From positions 1,612,001 to 1,676,000 of the forward strand of contig CAWEDV010000001.1 of the NCBI GenBank assembly GCA_963807975.1: a stretch of 64,000 nt of DNA. The letters run 5' to 3'. A program made the translations under genes and the position numbers. The stretch comes from JAACFF01 sp963807975. Lineage in GTDB: Bacteria; Chloroflexota; Anaerolineae; Promineifilales; Promineifilaceae. A model generated the notes under the pieces. The model ran no database searches, was not told the DNA's origin, and saw only the letters and a program-made list of their open reading frames with translations. Shown here piece by piece: positions 43,005 through 52,267 of the stretch; position 1 is the stretch's first letter, and each line of letters starts with the position of its first letter.

Positions 43005-43751
43005 CTAGAGAGTGGTTCCGTTTGGCTTCGGAGGCTCAAATTTATAGCCAACGCCCCAAACTGTAATTAACCAGGCTGGTTCGCTGGGGTTTGCTTCCAG
43101 CTTTTCCCGCAGACGGCGCATATGCACAGTTACTGTCCCCGGATCAAGGTATTCTGAATAACCCCAAACATCTTCCAGTAGCTGATCCCTTTTGAAGACA
43201 TGACGTGGATGCCTGGCCAAGAACCAAAGTAGGTCAAATTCGGTTGCCGTGAGGCTCACCTCTTCTCCCCTGACAGTGACCAGGCGTGTTTGCGGGTTGA
43301 TTATAATCTCACCGAAATCGATTGGTTTTTCGATTTGTGTTTCCTGAGATGCTCTTCGTGAGCGGCGCAAGACTGCTTTCACGCGGGAGACGAGCTCTGC
43401 CGGTGAAAAGGGTTTGGTCACATAATCATCGGCGCCCAGCTCAAGCCCATAGATGCGATCCACTTCCTGGCTCCGTGCTGTTAAGAGAATGACCGGTATA
43501 TCTGACAATGGATCCGCCCGCAGCCGGCGCATGATTTCCAACCCATCAAGTTCCGGCAGCATAACATCTAAGACAAGGAGGGAAGGCAGTTTGTCTTGGA
43601 CCGCTTCCAGCGCTTGACGACCGTCGCTGGCCACCCGCACCTGAAATCCTTCGCGCCGCAAGTATAAAGACACTACTTCGACCACCGATGCTTCATCATC
43701 GACGACCAAGATATCTCCCGTTACTTCATTTTCATGTGATAACTGCACCAT
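43005..43751 (-). CDS. OmpR/PhoB-family response regulator
   Basis: The product has 248 residues from ATG 43751; AAGGG lies 7-8 bases upstream, and ATG 43766 is less likely. The receiver domain has 'ILVVDDEASVVEVVSLYL', the phospho-Asp in 'LLVLDVMLPELDGLEIM', and Lys in 'DDYVTKPFSPAEL'. The winged-helix output domain has 'VSLTATEFDLLWFLARHP' and 'VWGYSEYLDPGTVTVHMRRL'. It is the first gene of the pair with the kinase. The 227 bases upstream are non-coding and hold no clear promoter. Targets are unknown. Confidence 0.94.
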   Translation of the reverse strand: MVQLSHENEVTGDILVVDDEASVVEVVSLYLRREGFQVRVASDGRQALEAVQDKLPSLLVLDVMLPELDGLEIMRRLRADPLSDIPVILLTARSQEVDRIYGLELGADDYVTKPFSPAELVSRVKAVLRRSRRASQETQIEKPIDFGEIIINPQTRLVTVRGEEVSLTATEFDLLWFLARHPRHVFKRDQLLEDVWGYSEYLDPGTVTVHMRRLREKLEANPSEPAWLITVWGVGYKFEPPKPNGTTL

Positions 43752-43978
43752 TTTGAACCCTTCCATTTAAACATTGCTCGTGGCACGACATATTGCCATT
43801 CATCACCTACAGAGGCAGCTCAAACGGCTCGTTCGGCGCTCATAGTACTTATACAGGAGATTAGGCACAAACGTCTACTCCTTAAGAAAGCTGTAAGAGA
43901 TAACTTCGTAACTGGTTAAGATTCGCGGCGAACTCGAACAAAAGGAACAGGATGCCATGCCTGAAAAGTTAACAGCCC

Positions 43979-45082
43979 CTAAATGATCAACATTGCATCG
44001 CCAAAAGAATAAAAGCGGTATTGCTCGTCAATTGCTGCATGGTACGCAGCCATCGTCTGCTCCAATCCGGCAAAAGCGGCAACGAGCATGATCAAGCTCG
44101 ATTTGGGCAGGTGGAAATTGGTCAACATCACATCAACTGCGCGAAACTTGTATCCTGGGACGATGAATAAATCCGTGGCCTCTTCAAAGGCCGAAACCGG
44201 TTTCCAAGGGCAGAGGTTGCTCGTTTCCCCGGCGGCATCTCGCTGGCTGATCGTTTGTAGGGAACCCGATACACCTGCAGAGCGCAAGGCCCCCGTTTCC
44301 AAGGTGCGTACGGACGTCGTCCCCACAGCAATCAGTCTCCCCCCAGCCAGCTTTGTCTCATTGATTCGTCTGGCTGACTCTGGGGTCAATCTAGCCCACT
44401 CAGTATGTATCTGATGATCATACACTGCTTCAGCGGTCACCGGTTTGAAGGTATCAAGACCGATGTGCAGCGTGGTGGTCTCAAAATGAACGCCCCTGCC
44501 CCGCAATTCGAAAAGCAGGTCCCCTGTAAAATGAAGACCTGCCGTAGGAGCAGCCGCCGAACCCACCTGGCGCGAAAACACGGTTTGATAGCGTTCGGCA
44601 TCTGGCAAAGATTTGTAAATATAGGGTGGCAGCGGCGTATGACCCAATTCAGACAGCGCTTCCGCAATAGATTGGTTAAATTGAATTTCACGCAAAGGAC
44701 CTTCACGCATTCCAATCACGACTGCTGAAATGTTAGTTGGCTCTCCATCTGTGTTATCAAATTGAATCTGCACACCCTCGCGAACTCGTTTTCCGCCAAC
44801 CATGGCCACCCAACGATCTTCCCCCAGCTCCCTCAGCAAAAGCACCTCAACACGCCCGGACGTAGCTTTTCGCCCATGGAGCCGTGCTGGAAAGACCCGG
44901 CTGTCGTTAGCCACCAGGATATCGCCCGCGTGCAGATAATCTGTCAAATCTGTGAACTGTCTATGCTCGATCTGGCCGGTTGCCCGGTGCAGTACGAGCA
45001 GGCGGGAAGCGTCACGCTGAGCCAATGGCTCCTGAGCGATGCGCTCAGTCGGTAAATGGTAATCAAAATCAGTTGTTTTCAT
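43979..45082 (-). CDS. queA: S-adenosylmethionine:tRNA ribosyltransferase-isomerase
   Basis: The 367-residue enzyme adds the cyclopentene-type ring to preQ1 at position 34 of certain tRNAs, the penultimate queuosine step. It has 'MKTTDFDYHLPTERIAQEPL', 'HAGDILVANDSRVFPARLHG', 'SAAAPTAGLHFTGDLLFEL', 'TLHIGLDTFKPV' and 'NFHLPKSSLIMLVAAFAG', the standard QueA blocks, with full length. It is the last gene of the minus-strand run ruvB-DUF2905-queA, an order common in many bacteria. It starts 4 bases after the DUF2905 stop. Confidence 0.96.
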   Translation of the reverse strand: MKTTDFDYHLPTERIAQEPLAQRDASRLLVLHRATGQIEHRQFTDLTDYLHAGDILVANDSRVFPARLHGRKATSGRVEVLLLRELGEDRWVAMVGGKRVREGVQIQFDNTDGEPTNISAVVIGMREGPLREIQFNQSIAEALSELGHTPLPPYIYKSLPDAERYQTVFSRQVGSAAAPTAGLHFTGDLLFELRGRGVHFETTTLHIGLDTFKPVTAEAVYDHQIHTEWARLTPESARRINETKLAGGRLIAVGTTSVRTLETGALRSAGVSGSLQTISQRDAAGETSNLCPWKPVSAFEEATDLFIVPGYKFRAVDVMLTNFHLPKSSLIMLVAAFAGLEQTMAAYHAAIDEQYRFYSFGDAMLII

Positions 45083-45085
45083 GGA

Positions 45086-45313
45086 CTAGCGACGGAAGAT
45101 CCGCAGCAGCACATTTAGCAAAATTGTGGCTAGGATGCTGATCAGGATCATAGTTGTGAGGGGGATATATATATTTGAATTGTCCGTTTCGAAACGGAAG
45201 TCGCCCGGCAAATTACCCAACCAGGGGATATAACGGACCGCCAACAAGATAAGCAGTCCGATAAAGGCAATGGCCAAGCCAATGATGAGCAGCAAACGGC
45301 CGAAAGCAATCAT
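45086..45313 (-). CDS. DUF2905 membrane protein
   Basis: The product has 75 residues from ATG 45313 (MIAFGRLLLIIGLAIAFIGL). The frame could begin at TTG 45358, right after the ruvB stop, but the family normally starts at the first helix. It has two membrane helices around the conserved loop 'IPWLGNLPGDFRFETDNSNI', which is the mark of DUF2905, and ends 'LLRIFRR'. Its function is unknown; it is often found next to ruvB and queA, as here. Confidence 0.88.
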   Translation of the reverse strand: MIAFGRLLLIIGLAIAFIGLLILLAVRYIPWLGNLPGDFRFETDNSNIYIPLTTMILISILATILLNVLLRIFRR

Positions 45314-45358
45314 CTGAGTTTTGTGACCAAGGCCAAAATAGAATTCGACATATTTCAA

Positions 45359-46429
45359 CTAACTTCCACTGGGCGGATCGAAGAGACTTGGCTGCGCCGG
45401 AGGTAGTTCTCGCTTATGCTGCGGCAGCGGTATTCCTAAGTGCTCGTAGGCATGAGGCGTCGCCATCCGGCCCCGCGCTGTACGCTCTAAGAATCCCAAC
45501 TGCAGCAAATAGGGCTCGACCACATCCATGATCGTATCCGACTCTTCGCTAATCGAGGCGCCGATTGTATCCAGACCCACCGGCCCACCACCAAATTTCT
45601 CCACAATGGCCGACAATACACGGCGATCGAGGTCATCAAGGCCTAATTCATCAATCTCCAATAGGTCTAGGGCGGCAACGGCGATATCTTGGGTGATCCG
45701 CCCTTCGGCCCGCACTTGGGCATAATCGCGCACACGGCGTAGAAGGCGCAGCCCAACTCGCGGAGTGCCGCGTGACCGGCGTGCGATTTCTTCCGCCCCT
45801 TGGGGTTCGATTGGAACCTCGATAATTCGCGAACCGCGGATCACAATCGTTTCGATCGCCACTTGGGAATAGAAATCCATGCGATAAGCAGCGCCGAAGC
45901 GTGCTCGCAGCGGAGCGGTCAAAAGAGCGAGTCGGGTAGTCGCTCCAATAACTGTAAAACGGGGCAGCTTCAAACGAACATTCTTAGCCCCCGGCCCCTT
46001 CCCGACTATGATATCAAGCACGAAGTCTTCCATTGCCGGATAAAGGATTTCTTCGACCGCTCGACCCAGGCGGTGAACTTCGTCGATAAAAAGGATGTCT
46101 CCAGCACGCAGATTGGTCAATATGGCCGCCAGGTCACCTGCCCGCTCAATGGCTGGTCCAGCGGTATTACGAATATTGACATTCATCTCATTAGCCACGA
46201 TTTGGGCTAGTGTCGTCTTGCCCAAACCGGGCGGTCCATGGAAAAGAACGTGGTCCAAAGGTTCCTGACGACCACGTGCGGCTTCTATCAAAATGGTGAG
46301 ATTGGCTTTGAGACGCTCCTGCCCCGTAAACTCGGCTAAATACTGCGGCCTTAGTAGACCATCCAGCTTCTTGTCTCCAGTCTTGGCTTGGGGAGATATC
46401 TGACGCTCCGGCGTACGCTTTTCGTCCAT
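45359..46429 (-). CDS. ruvB: Holliday junction branch-migration ATPase RuvB
   Basis: The product has 356 residues from ATG 46429 (MDEKRTPERQ). A longer frame to 46612 adds 61 residues with no RuvB similarity and would run into the divergent upp gene, so it is rejected. The motor has 'LRPQYLAEFTGQERLKANL', Walker A 'GPPGLGKTTLAQ', Walker B 'ILFIDEVHRL' and sensor 'GATTRLALLTAPLRARF'. The C-terminal winged helix ends 'LGFLERTARGRMATPHAY'. It drives branch migration with RuvA, which is not in the window. Confidence 0.95.
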   Translation of the reverse strand: MDEKRTPERQISPQAKTGDKKLDGLLRPQYLAEFTGQERLKANLTILIEAARGRQEPLDHVLFHGPPGLGKTTLAQIVANEMNVNIRNTAGPAIERAGDLAAILTNLRAGDILFIDEVHRLGRAVEEILYPAMEDFVLDIIVGKGPGAKNVRLKLPRFTVIGATTRLALLTAPLRARFGAAYRMDFYSQVAIETIVIRGSRIIEVPIEPQGAEEIARRSRGTPRVGLRLLRRVRDYAQVRAEGRITQDIAVAALDLLEIDELGLDDLDRRVLSAIVEKFGGGPVGLDTIGASISEESDTIMDVVEPYLLQLGFLERTARGRMATPHAYEHLGIPLPQHKRELPPAQPSLFDPPSGS

Positions 46430-46596
46430 TTTCTGTCTATTGCTACCTGCCTTATTCCGTGAGATTATACAATCAATATGTGGTATTGCGAACTCGCAAG
46501 GGTGAGGCTGGCAAACAGGCCGCCCTCGGGTACAATCCCCCACGGAGATGATGATCATCTTGAATTGGTTCAGTCGACAGTACATGGAGAAGAGGA

Positions 46597-47217
46597 ATGG
46601 TTTTTGAATCAAAACACCCCTTGGTCAAGCATAAATTAACCCTATTGCGCAATAACAAGACTGAGCCAAAAAAGTTTCGGGAACTTGTGCGCGAATTGGC
46701 CATGCTGCTTTGCTATGAAGCCACGGCCGATTTGGGTCTCAAGGCAATCGCTGTTGATACGCCTATGGGCAAAGCGAACGGTAGTGAACTGGTGGACACC
46801 ATCGGCTTGATCCCTATCCTCCGTGCAGGTTTGGGCATGGTTGAAGGGATTTGGGAGATGATGCCGGGCGCTGAAGTGTGGCATATTGGATTGTACCGGG
46901 ATGAACGTACCTTAAAGCCCGTCTCCTACTATAATAAATTACCTACCAGCCCCACCGTTGAAGTCTGCCTTGTCCTCGACCCAATGCTTGCCACAGGGGG
47001 ATCGGCCGTGGCCACTATTGACATACTAAAGAACTGGGGCGCGCAGCGCATTAAGTTTGTCGGTCTCCTGGCTGCTCCGGAAGGTATCGACACCCTGCAA
47101 TCTGCACACCCGGACGTACCTATCCACCTGGCGCAGATCGATGAACGTCTCAATGAAATCGGCTACATCGTGCCTGGTCTGGGCGATGCTGGGGACCGGC
47201 AGTTTGGAACTGCGTAA
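46597..47217 (+). CDS. upp: Uracil phosphoribosyltransferase
   Basis: The 206-residue enzyme turns uracil and PRPP into UMP (pyrimidine salvage, cytoplasm). It starts 'MVFESKHPLVKHKLTLLRNN', as in most Upp. The PRPP loop is 'LVLDPMLATGGSAVATID', and 'GLIPILRAGLGMVEGI' and the C-terminal 'IGYIVPGLGDAGDRQFGT' uracil-site block are present. GGAG lies 11 bases before the ATG. It is divergent from ruvB with a gap of about 165 bases. It is a single gene, followed by an 87-base gap before the glycan cluster. Confidence 0.97.
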   Translation: MVFESKHPLVKHKLTLLRNNKTEPKKFRELVRELAMLLCYEATADLGLKAIAVDTPMGKANGSELVDTIGLIPILRAGLGMVEGIWEMMPGAEVWHIGLYRDERTLKPVSYYNKLPTSPTVEVCLVLDPMLATGGSAVATIDILKNWGAQRIKFVGLLAAPEGIDTLQSAHPDVPIHLAQIDERLNEIGYIVPGLGDAGDRQFGTA

Positions 47218-47304
47218 GAATCTGTTCAGCCATCTTGCGATCAATATAGCTGTGTCCATGCTGCCTGGCCGCGGTCTTCAGGTCGCTACAACTTTTCTCG
47301 GCAT

Positions 47305-48372
47305 ATGCCTTTCTTGATTGTTTTTTCTGCTGCGCTGGTAGCTGCCCTCGTCTTGACCCCCCTCGTAAAGCGGGCCGCGCTCCAATGGGGAATATTGGCC
47401 GCACCCGGCGGGCGGCGCAAACATGCTCAACCTATTCCCAAGCTCGGTGGCCTCGCTGTTTTCGGCGGCTGGGTGCTCGGTGTCATACTCATCTATTGGC
47501 TGCTGCCCCCTTTAGAGCCAAATGACCAACTGCGTCTGCGGGGTTTGATAATCGGCAGCCTGGTCATGGTCGGCGGAGGTCTGTTGGATGATTGGCGAGA
47601 GTTGAAACCGTGGGCCCAGTTCTCAATTCAGTTTGTTGGCGCGGGCATCGCTATGAGCCACCTCATCTTCATCGAAGTTTTCACAAGCCCGGTAGGCGCT
47701 GCGTCATTCTGGACCTCCCCCCCATTTTCGTGGTTTCTGACCCTTGAAGGGGATTTGGTCTGGATCTGGCGTCCTCTTGCCTTACTGTTCACCGTATTTT
47801 GGGTTGTGGGCATGATCAATGCCATCAATTGGCTTGATGGGCTGGACGGCTTAGCTGCCGGAGTATGTACCATCGCCGCCCTGCTTTTTGCCTGGCACAG
47901 TTATCGTCTCGGTCAAACCTCCGTTGCGCTCTTCCCCTTGGCCCTGGCCGGGGCCTTGCTCGGTTTCCTGCCATTTAACTTTGCACCGGCACGAATTTTC
48001 CTGGGCACCATCGGTGCCTATTTCTTGGGCTACCAGATTGCCACCTTGTCCATCCTATCCCCGGCCAAACTCTCTACGGCCCTACTCGTTCTAGCCGTGC
48101 CCATCCTAGATGTTGCCTGGCAAATAATCGACCGCATCCGGCGCGGGCAAAATCCTCTTCAGGGGGATAGAGGCCACTTGCATTTTCGGTTGTCCGATGG
48201 AGGGCTGCCCACGCGGACCATTGTCGTTGGTTACTATGTCGTCGCCTTGGCCTTTGGACTTGTAGCCATTGTAGCTCCGTCCGGTCTATTCAAGCTTGTG
48301 CTTTGGGCCTTACTTGGTGTGGCCGTTATTGCCCTGCTGATCTGGCTGAGCAGAAGACCCGCAGCACAGTAA
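47305..48372 (+). CDS. WecA/MraY-type undecaprenyl-phosphate sugar-1-phosphate transferase
   Basis: The 355-residue membrane protein has about 11 helices. Family marks are 'HAQPIPKLGGLAVFGGW', 'GGGLLDDWRELKPWAQF', 'NAINWLDGLDGLAAGVC' and the cytoplasmic 'DRIRRGQNPLQGDRGHLHFRL', which separates the WecA/TagO branch (HxHxR-like) from MraY. It probably puts GlcNAc-1-P or a similar sugar on undecaprenyl phosphate, the first step of a cell-surface glycan. It opens the co-directional cluster that runs to 63762. Confidence 0.92.
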   Translation: MPFLIVFSAALVAALVLTPLVKRAALQWGILAAPGGRRKHAQPIPKLGGLAVFGGWVLGVILIYWLLPPLEPNDQLRLRGLIIGSLVMVGGGLLDDWRELKPWAQFSIQFVGAGIAMSHLIFIEVFTSPVGAASFWTSPPFSWFLTLEGDLVWIWRPLALLFTVFWVVGMINAINWLDGLDGLAAGVCTIAALLFAWHSYRLGQTSVALFPLALAGALLGFLPFNFAPARIFLGTIGAYFLGYQIATLSILSPAKLSTALLVLAVPILDVAWQIIDRIRRGQNPLQGDRGHLHFRLSDGGLPTRTIVVGYYVVALAFGLVAIVAPSGLFKLVLWALLGVAVIALLIWLSRRPAAQ

Positions 48373-48458
48373 GCGAATATTGCCTACTCCTTGCTTTATG
48401 TAACGTATTAGTTTATGATTTGAATACATTATGGAAAGTTGGGCGTTAAGGATTGGTG

Positions 48459-49112
48459 ATGCACGCAGCCAAAATCGAGCAATGGGCCAGGTGGGAAGAG
48501 CTTTTCGCTCGCTTCTTGGAACAGGAAACTGATTCCGATGCCGCGCATGATGCGGCCCACATTGCACGCGTTGTTGCTAATGCCCGTAGGCTAGCTATTG
48601 CAGAAAATGCGCAGTTAGAGATAGTGATTCCCGCGTCCTGGTTACACGATTGTGTTACCGTTACTAAGAATTCAAATGAACGCCCGCAAGCCTCCCGCCT
48701 GGCTGCTGAAAAGGCAGGAGCTTTCCTGAGAGAGAGTGGCTATCCGTCTAGTTTCATAGCCGGCATCAAACATGCCATTGCTGCCCACAGCTTTTCGGCC
48801 CAAATTACGCCGGAGACCTTGGAAGCGCAGGTGGTTCAAGATGCAGACCGTCTTGATGCAATCGGGGCCATTGGTATCGCCCGTTGTTTCACGGTCGGCG
48901 GTGCTTTGAGCACACGTCTCTACGATCCACTCGATCCGTTTGCTGAATCGCGTCAGTTTAACGATAGGCTCAACGTCATCGACCACTTCTACATCAAGTT
49001 GCTGACCTTGGCGGATACGATGACCACCGATGCCGGCAAAGAAGAAGCAACTAGGCGCACTGCTTTCATCTACCAATACCTTGATCAGCTGCGCAGAGAA
49101 ATTGGAGCGTAA
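48459..49112 (+). CDS. HD-domain phosphohydrolase-like protein
   Basis: The product has 217 residues from ATG 48459, behind AAGG. It carries the YedJ-type HD signature: 'DAAHDAAHIARVVANARRLA' (first His), 'ASWLHDCVTV' (HD pair) and 'VVQDADRLDAIGAIGIARC' (last Asp). It is of the normal length for this group, which is thought to hydrolyse phosphate esters of small molecules or nucleotides. It is on the same strand as the WecA-type gene but separated by 86 bases, so it may not be part of the glycan pathway. Confidence 0.88.
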   Translation: MHAAKIEQWARWEELFARFLEQETDSDAAHDAAHIARVVANARRLAIAENAQLEIVIPASWLHDCVTVTKNSNERPQASRLAAEKAGAFLRESGYPSSFIAGIKHAIAAHSFSAQITPETLEAQVVQDADRLDAIGAIGIARCFTVGGALSTRLYDPLDPFAESRQFNDRLNVIDHFYIKLLTLADTMTTDAGKEEATRRTAFIYQYLDQLRREIGA

Positions 49113-49372
49113 ATCCTTTAGATTTCGATCCAGCAACCGGTTTATGAAAGAGTCATAGTGCGGGTGGCGGATTTTACCGCTTGTTTGCGGCATTGACTGT
49201 TATAGTAGAGTAACCTTGAGGGTAGATCGTCACTTTTCACCCTTATTAATGTTATAATGTTAAGGGTTATCTATCTGGGACTGAATTTGGTTAAAAAGTC
49301 ACGCAGAATTCGTACGAAATTGTGGATATTAGTTGACCGACCATATACCATCAATGGTGAGAGAGGTTGAAC

Positions 49373-50215
49373 ATGGCACCAAGTCCTATCCGGGCAAAGA
49401 ACATCATGGCTCTCGTACCAGCCTACAACGAGGAAGGGGCGGTTGCTCATGTCATAGTTGGCATTCAGCGGATACTGCCGCAGGCGGATATCGTTGTTAT
49501 CGATGACTGTTCGACTGACAATACCATGCATGTTGCTCGGGCAGCAGGTGCAACGGTGGTTACATTACCCTGTAACCTGGGTATAGGCGGCGCAGTACAG
49601 ACCGGGTTCAAATTCGCACGTGAACAAAATTACGATGTCGTGGTTCGGCTGGACGGTGATGGACAGCATGATCCCGATGAAATCCCGTCATTGTTTTCGG
49701 CCTTGAGTTCGGGAAAAGCTGACGCTGTTTTCGGTTCCCGTTTTGTCGGCAAAGAAAGTACAATGAAAATTCCGCTAAGCAGGCGCCTGGGCATAAAAAC
49801 CTTCGCCTTCTTAGTGACAGCATTAACCCGGCAGCGAGCCACGGACACGACCTCTGGATTTATGTGTCTAAATCGGTATGCAGTTGGCATACTGGCCGAC
49901 TATTTGCCACAGGATTACCCTGAAGTTGAAGGGCGGATCCTTTTATACAAAGCAGGACTAAAAAGTTTGGAACTCCCGGTATTAATGCATTCACGTATCG
50001 CCGGTATGAGTTCCATCAACAGTTGGCGGTCCATCTATTATGCATTCAAAGTTACGGTGGCCGCACTGATCGGTTCCATGAAAGAAATCCCCACCGTTCA
50101 GAAGGAGCTAGAGTATGACAGCCATTCCCATAATACAGCGTCTCGTCGCTATCCTGGTCAGTCTTATTCTGTTGCTGGTGACCATTCAACTGATACGGAA
50201 GCACAAACTACGTGA
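49373..50215 (+). CDS. GT2-family glycosyltransferase (dolichyl/polyprenyl-phosphate sugar synthase type)
   Basis: The product has 280 residues from ATG 49373, six bases after GAGAGG. It is a GT-A fold: 'MALVPAYNEEGAVAHVI', 'ADIVVIDDCSTDNTMHVA', 'CNLGIGGAVQTGFKFA', and the DxD-like 'VVRLDGDGQHDPDEIPSL'. There are no membrane helices at the end. The last 35-40 residues ('EYDSHSHNTASRRYPGQ...') are unlike the family and come entirely from a 101-base overlap with the DUF2304 gene. The pair GT2-DUF2304 is common in polysaccharide loci. It probably makes a polyprenyl-phosphate sugar or extends a glycan; the donor sugar is unknown. Confidence 0.9.
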   Translation: MAPSPIRAKNIMALVPAYNEEGAVAHVIVGIQRILPQADIVVIDDCSTDNTMHVARAAGATVVTLPCNLGIGGAVQTGFKFAREQNYDVVVRLDGDGQHDPDEIPSLFSALSSGKADAVFGSRFVGKESTMKIPLSRRLGIKTFAFLVTALTRQRATDTTSGFMCLNRYAVGILADYLPQDYPEVEGRILLYKAGLKSLELPVLMHSRIAGMSSINSWRSIYYAFKVTVAALIGSMKEIPTVQKELEYDSHSHNTASRRYPGQSYSVAGDHSTDTEAQTT

Positions 50216-50513
50216 AGAGTATGCCTTACTGTGGCTTCTGGCCACAGTTGCTATTCTAATTCTGTCCATCTTTGGCAACATTGTCGGGTCACTCGCCAGA
50301 TTTTTTAATATCGCCTACTCACCCACGTTGCCCTTGGTGGCCGGCTTAATATTTGCTCTTGCCGTTTTGCTTTCCTTGAGTGTTGCCTTATCAAACCAGG
50401 CCAATCAAAATCGTGACCTGGCCCAAGAAATGGCGCTCATGGAATTCCGCCTGCGCGAACTGGAACAATCGCAGAATCCAGAAGATGTAGATCATTCCAA
50501 GAAGAAGGAGTGA
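50115..50513 (+). CDS. DUF2304 membrane protein
   Basis: The product has 132 residues. It has three hydrophobic helices ('IIQRLVAILVSLILLLVTIQLI', 'LLWLLATVAILILSIFGNIV', 'LPLVAGLIFALAVLLSLSVAL', each in part) with the DUF2304 loop 'RKHKLREEYALLWLL' between the first two. A coiled-coil tail 'NRDLAQEMALMEFRLRELEQ' follows. AAGGAG precedes the ATG by 6 bases. It overlaps the GT2 gene by 101 bases in another frame. DUF2304 proteins usually stand next to GT2 enzymes and may anchor them in the membrane. Confidence 0.9.
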   Translation: MTAIPIIQRLVAILVSLILLLVTIQLIRKHKLREEYALLWLLATVAILILSIFGNIVGSLARFFNIAYSPTLPLVAGLIFALAVLLSLSVALSNQANQNRDLAQEMALMEFRLRELEQSQNPEDVDHSKKKE

Positions 50514-50559
50514 TCGGTGGGAACAGACAGCAATTAGCTTGAATTGCGAATAACGCACT

Positions 50560-52248
50560 GTGAACAAGATGATAAAAAAAACTGGTAAAGTCGTGGTCGT
50601 CGGCCTAGATGGGGCGACTTTTGATTTGATTAAACCTTGGGCTAAAGAAGGTCATTTGCCGATTCTACAGCGCATCATGCGTGACGGAGCACATGGCTCG
50701 CTCGAAAGCATCGTGCCACCTATGACTGCTCCGGCCTGGACCTCTTTCGCTACAGGTGTTAACCCCGGCAAACATAGGCTTTACGACTGGATCGCTCGTG
50801 AACCGGACAGTTATCGCTTTACACCGGTCACTGCGCTAGATGGCACAGCGCCCACCTTATATGGCATGCTTAGCGAACAAGGCCGCCGCGTTGTTGCGCT
50901 CAACGTGCCCATGACGTACCCCCCAGTCCCAGTCAATGGCGTCATGGTTTCAGGCATGCCGACACCCAGCACCGATATCACCTTCACTTATCCTGAGACC
51001 GTCTACCAAGACATTCTAAATGCGGTCGGTGACTACATCTTATATCCCGATCCAGGCCAGGCATACTCTGATTCTGGAATCGACTCTTTCTTAGAGCGAC
51101 TGTACCGCAGTGCCGACCTGCGCATGCAGGCATTTGCTTATTTGCGCGAACGAGAAAACCCTGATTTTGCCATGATGGTATTCAATGGTACGGATACTAT
51201 CAGTCATGCCATGTGGAAGTTCATGGATCAATCGCACCCACTACATGACCCGAGTAAATTCGAAAAGTATGGCACCGCCATTCGCGACTACTACAAGCAT
51301 GTTGATGGTTTACTGGCCAATGTTGTGAATAGTCTCGACGACGACAGCACCCTGATCATCATGTCTGATCATGGTTTTGGCCCCTTCCATAAGTTTATTC
51401 ATGTCAACAACTGGTTAATAAAACAAGGATTTATGAGCATCAAGCGTGACATCCGTTCCCGCTTTAAGAAGGCAACTTTCAATATGGGGTTCTCGCCCAT
51501 GAATGTTTACAACACCTTGATGCAAATGGGTCTGGGCAAGCTCAAACGAGAAGTTGTCCGTGGTCAAGGTCAGGGATTATTAAAAACCTTGTTCTTGTCC
51601 TTTGCCGATGTGGATTGGAGCAGCTCTGTAGCTTATTCCTTGGGCAATGTAGGTCAAATCTATCTTAATGTCGCCGGCAGGGAACCTCAAGGAACCGTTC
51701 AACCGGGCATAGAGTATGAACAGGTACGCGAGCAGATCATTGACAAGCTGGCAGAACTCAGAGATCCGCAGACGGGTGAATTGGTGGTCGAGTCCATTTA
51801 TAGAAGGGAAGAGATTTATCACGGTGAGCAGCTTGAAAAAGCGGCCGATATCGTCTTTATTCCCACCCGTCTAGAGTATTTTGGCTTCGGGGAATATGAA
51901 TTTGGCAGTCACCAGATTATCGAGTCTATGCGCCGTGGCATATCCGGCACGCACCGTATGAATGGTGTATTTCTCGCTTATGGTTCCTCTATCGAGGCTG
52001 GCGTTGAGATTACCGGCAAATCACTAATTGATCTGGCCCCTACGATAATGCACCTGATGAGCCTGCCAGTTCCAGAGAGAATGGATGGCAAAGTAATAGA
52101 AGAAGCCATCGCATCCGATTATGTACCGGTTCCCATGACCGAAGTCTCCGGCTGGTCATCCTCCGATAACGGTCGCGGAGATGGGCTTTCAGAAGAGCAA
52201 AAGAAAATCGTTGCCGAGCGCTTACGCGGCCTCGGCTATGTTGGATAG
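50560..52248 (+). CDS. Alkaline-phosphatase-superfamily phosphodiesterase/nucleotide pyrophosphatase
   Basis: The product has 562 residues from GTG 50560; ATG 50569 is an alternative. The metal site is seen in 'VVVVGLDGATFDLI' (Asp ligand), nucleophile Thr in 'PPMTAPAWTSFATGVNPGKH', 'FNGTDTISHAMWKFMD' (Asp/His) and 'IIMSDHGFGPFHKFIHVNNW' (Asp-His). There is no signal peptide, so the site of action is uncertain. In glycan loci such enzymes cleave or transfer phosphodiester-linked groups. The gene sits between DUF2304 and the deacetylase and overlaps neither if the deacetylase starts at 52268. Confidence 0.9.
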   Translation: MNKMIKKTGKVVVVGLDGATFDLIKPWAKEGHLPILQRIMRDGAHGSLESIVPPMTAPAWTSFATGVNPGKHRLYDWIAREPDSYRFTPVTALDGTAPTLYGMLSEQGRRVVALNVPMTYPPVPVNGVMVSGMPTPSTDITFTYPETVYQDILNAVGDYILYPDPGQAYSDSGIDSFLERLYRSADLRMQAFAYLRERENPDFAMMVFNGTDTISHAMWKFMDQSHPLHDPSKFEKYGTAIRDYYKHVDGLLANVVNSLDDDSTLIIMSDHGFGPFHKFIHVNNWLIKQGFMSIKRDIRSRFKKATFNMGFSPMNVYNTLMQMGLGKLKREVVRGQGQGLLKTLFLSFADVDWSSSVAYSLGNVGQIYLNVAGREPQGTVQPGIEYEQVREQIIDKLAELRDPQTGELVVESIYRREEIYHGEQLEKAADIVFIPTRLEYFGFGEYEFGSHQIIESMRRGISGTHRMNGVFLAYGSSIEAGVEITGKSLIDLAPTIMHLMSLPVPERMDGKVIEEAIASDYVPVPMTEVSGWSSSDNGRGDGLSEEQKKIVAERLRGLGYVG

Positions 52249-52267
52249 CAATTTGATTGTGGATTCG

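Noticed and set aside
46430..46612. 61-residue N-terminal extension of RuvB
   Set aside because: No RuvB similarity, several Cys and unusual residues, and it would overlap the divergent upp start; ATG 46429 gives normal length.
49230..49258. Promoter with TATAAT at 49253 before the GT2 gene
   Set aside because: The -10 is perfect but the -35 position (TCACTT) is poor, and the start codon is more than 110 bases away; too weak to list.
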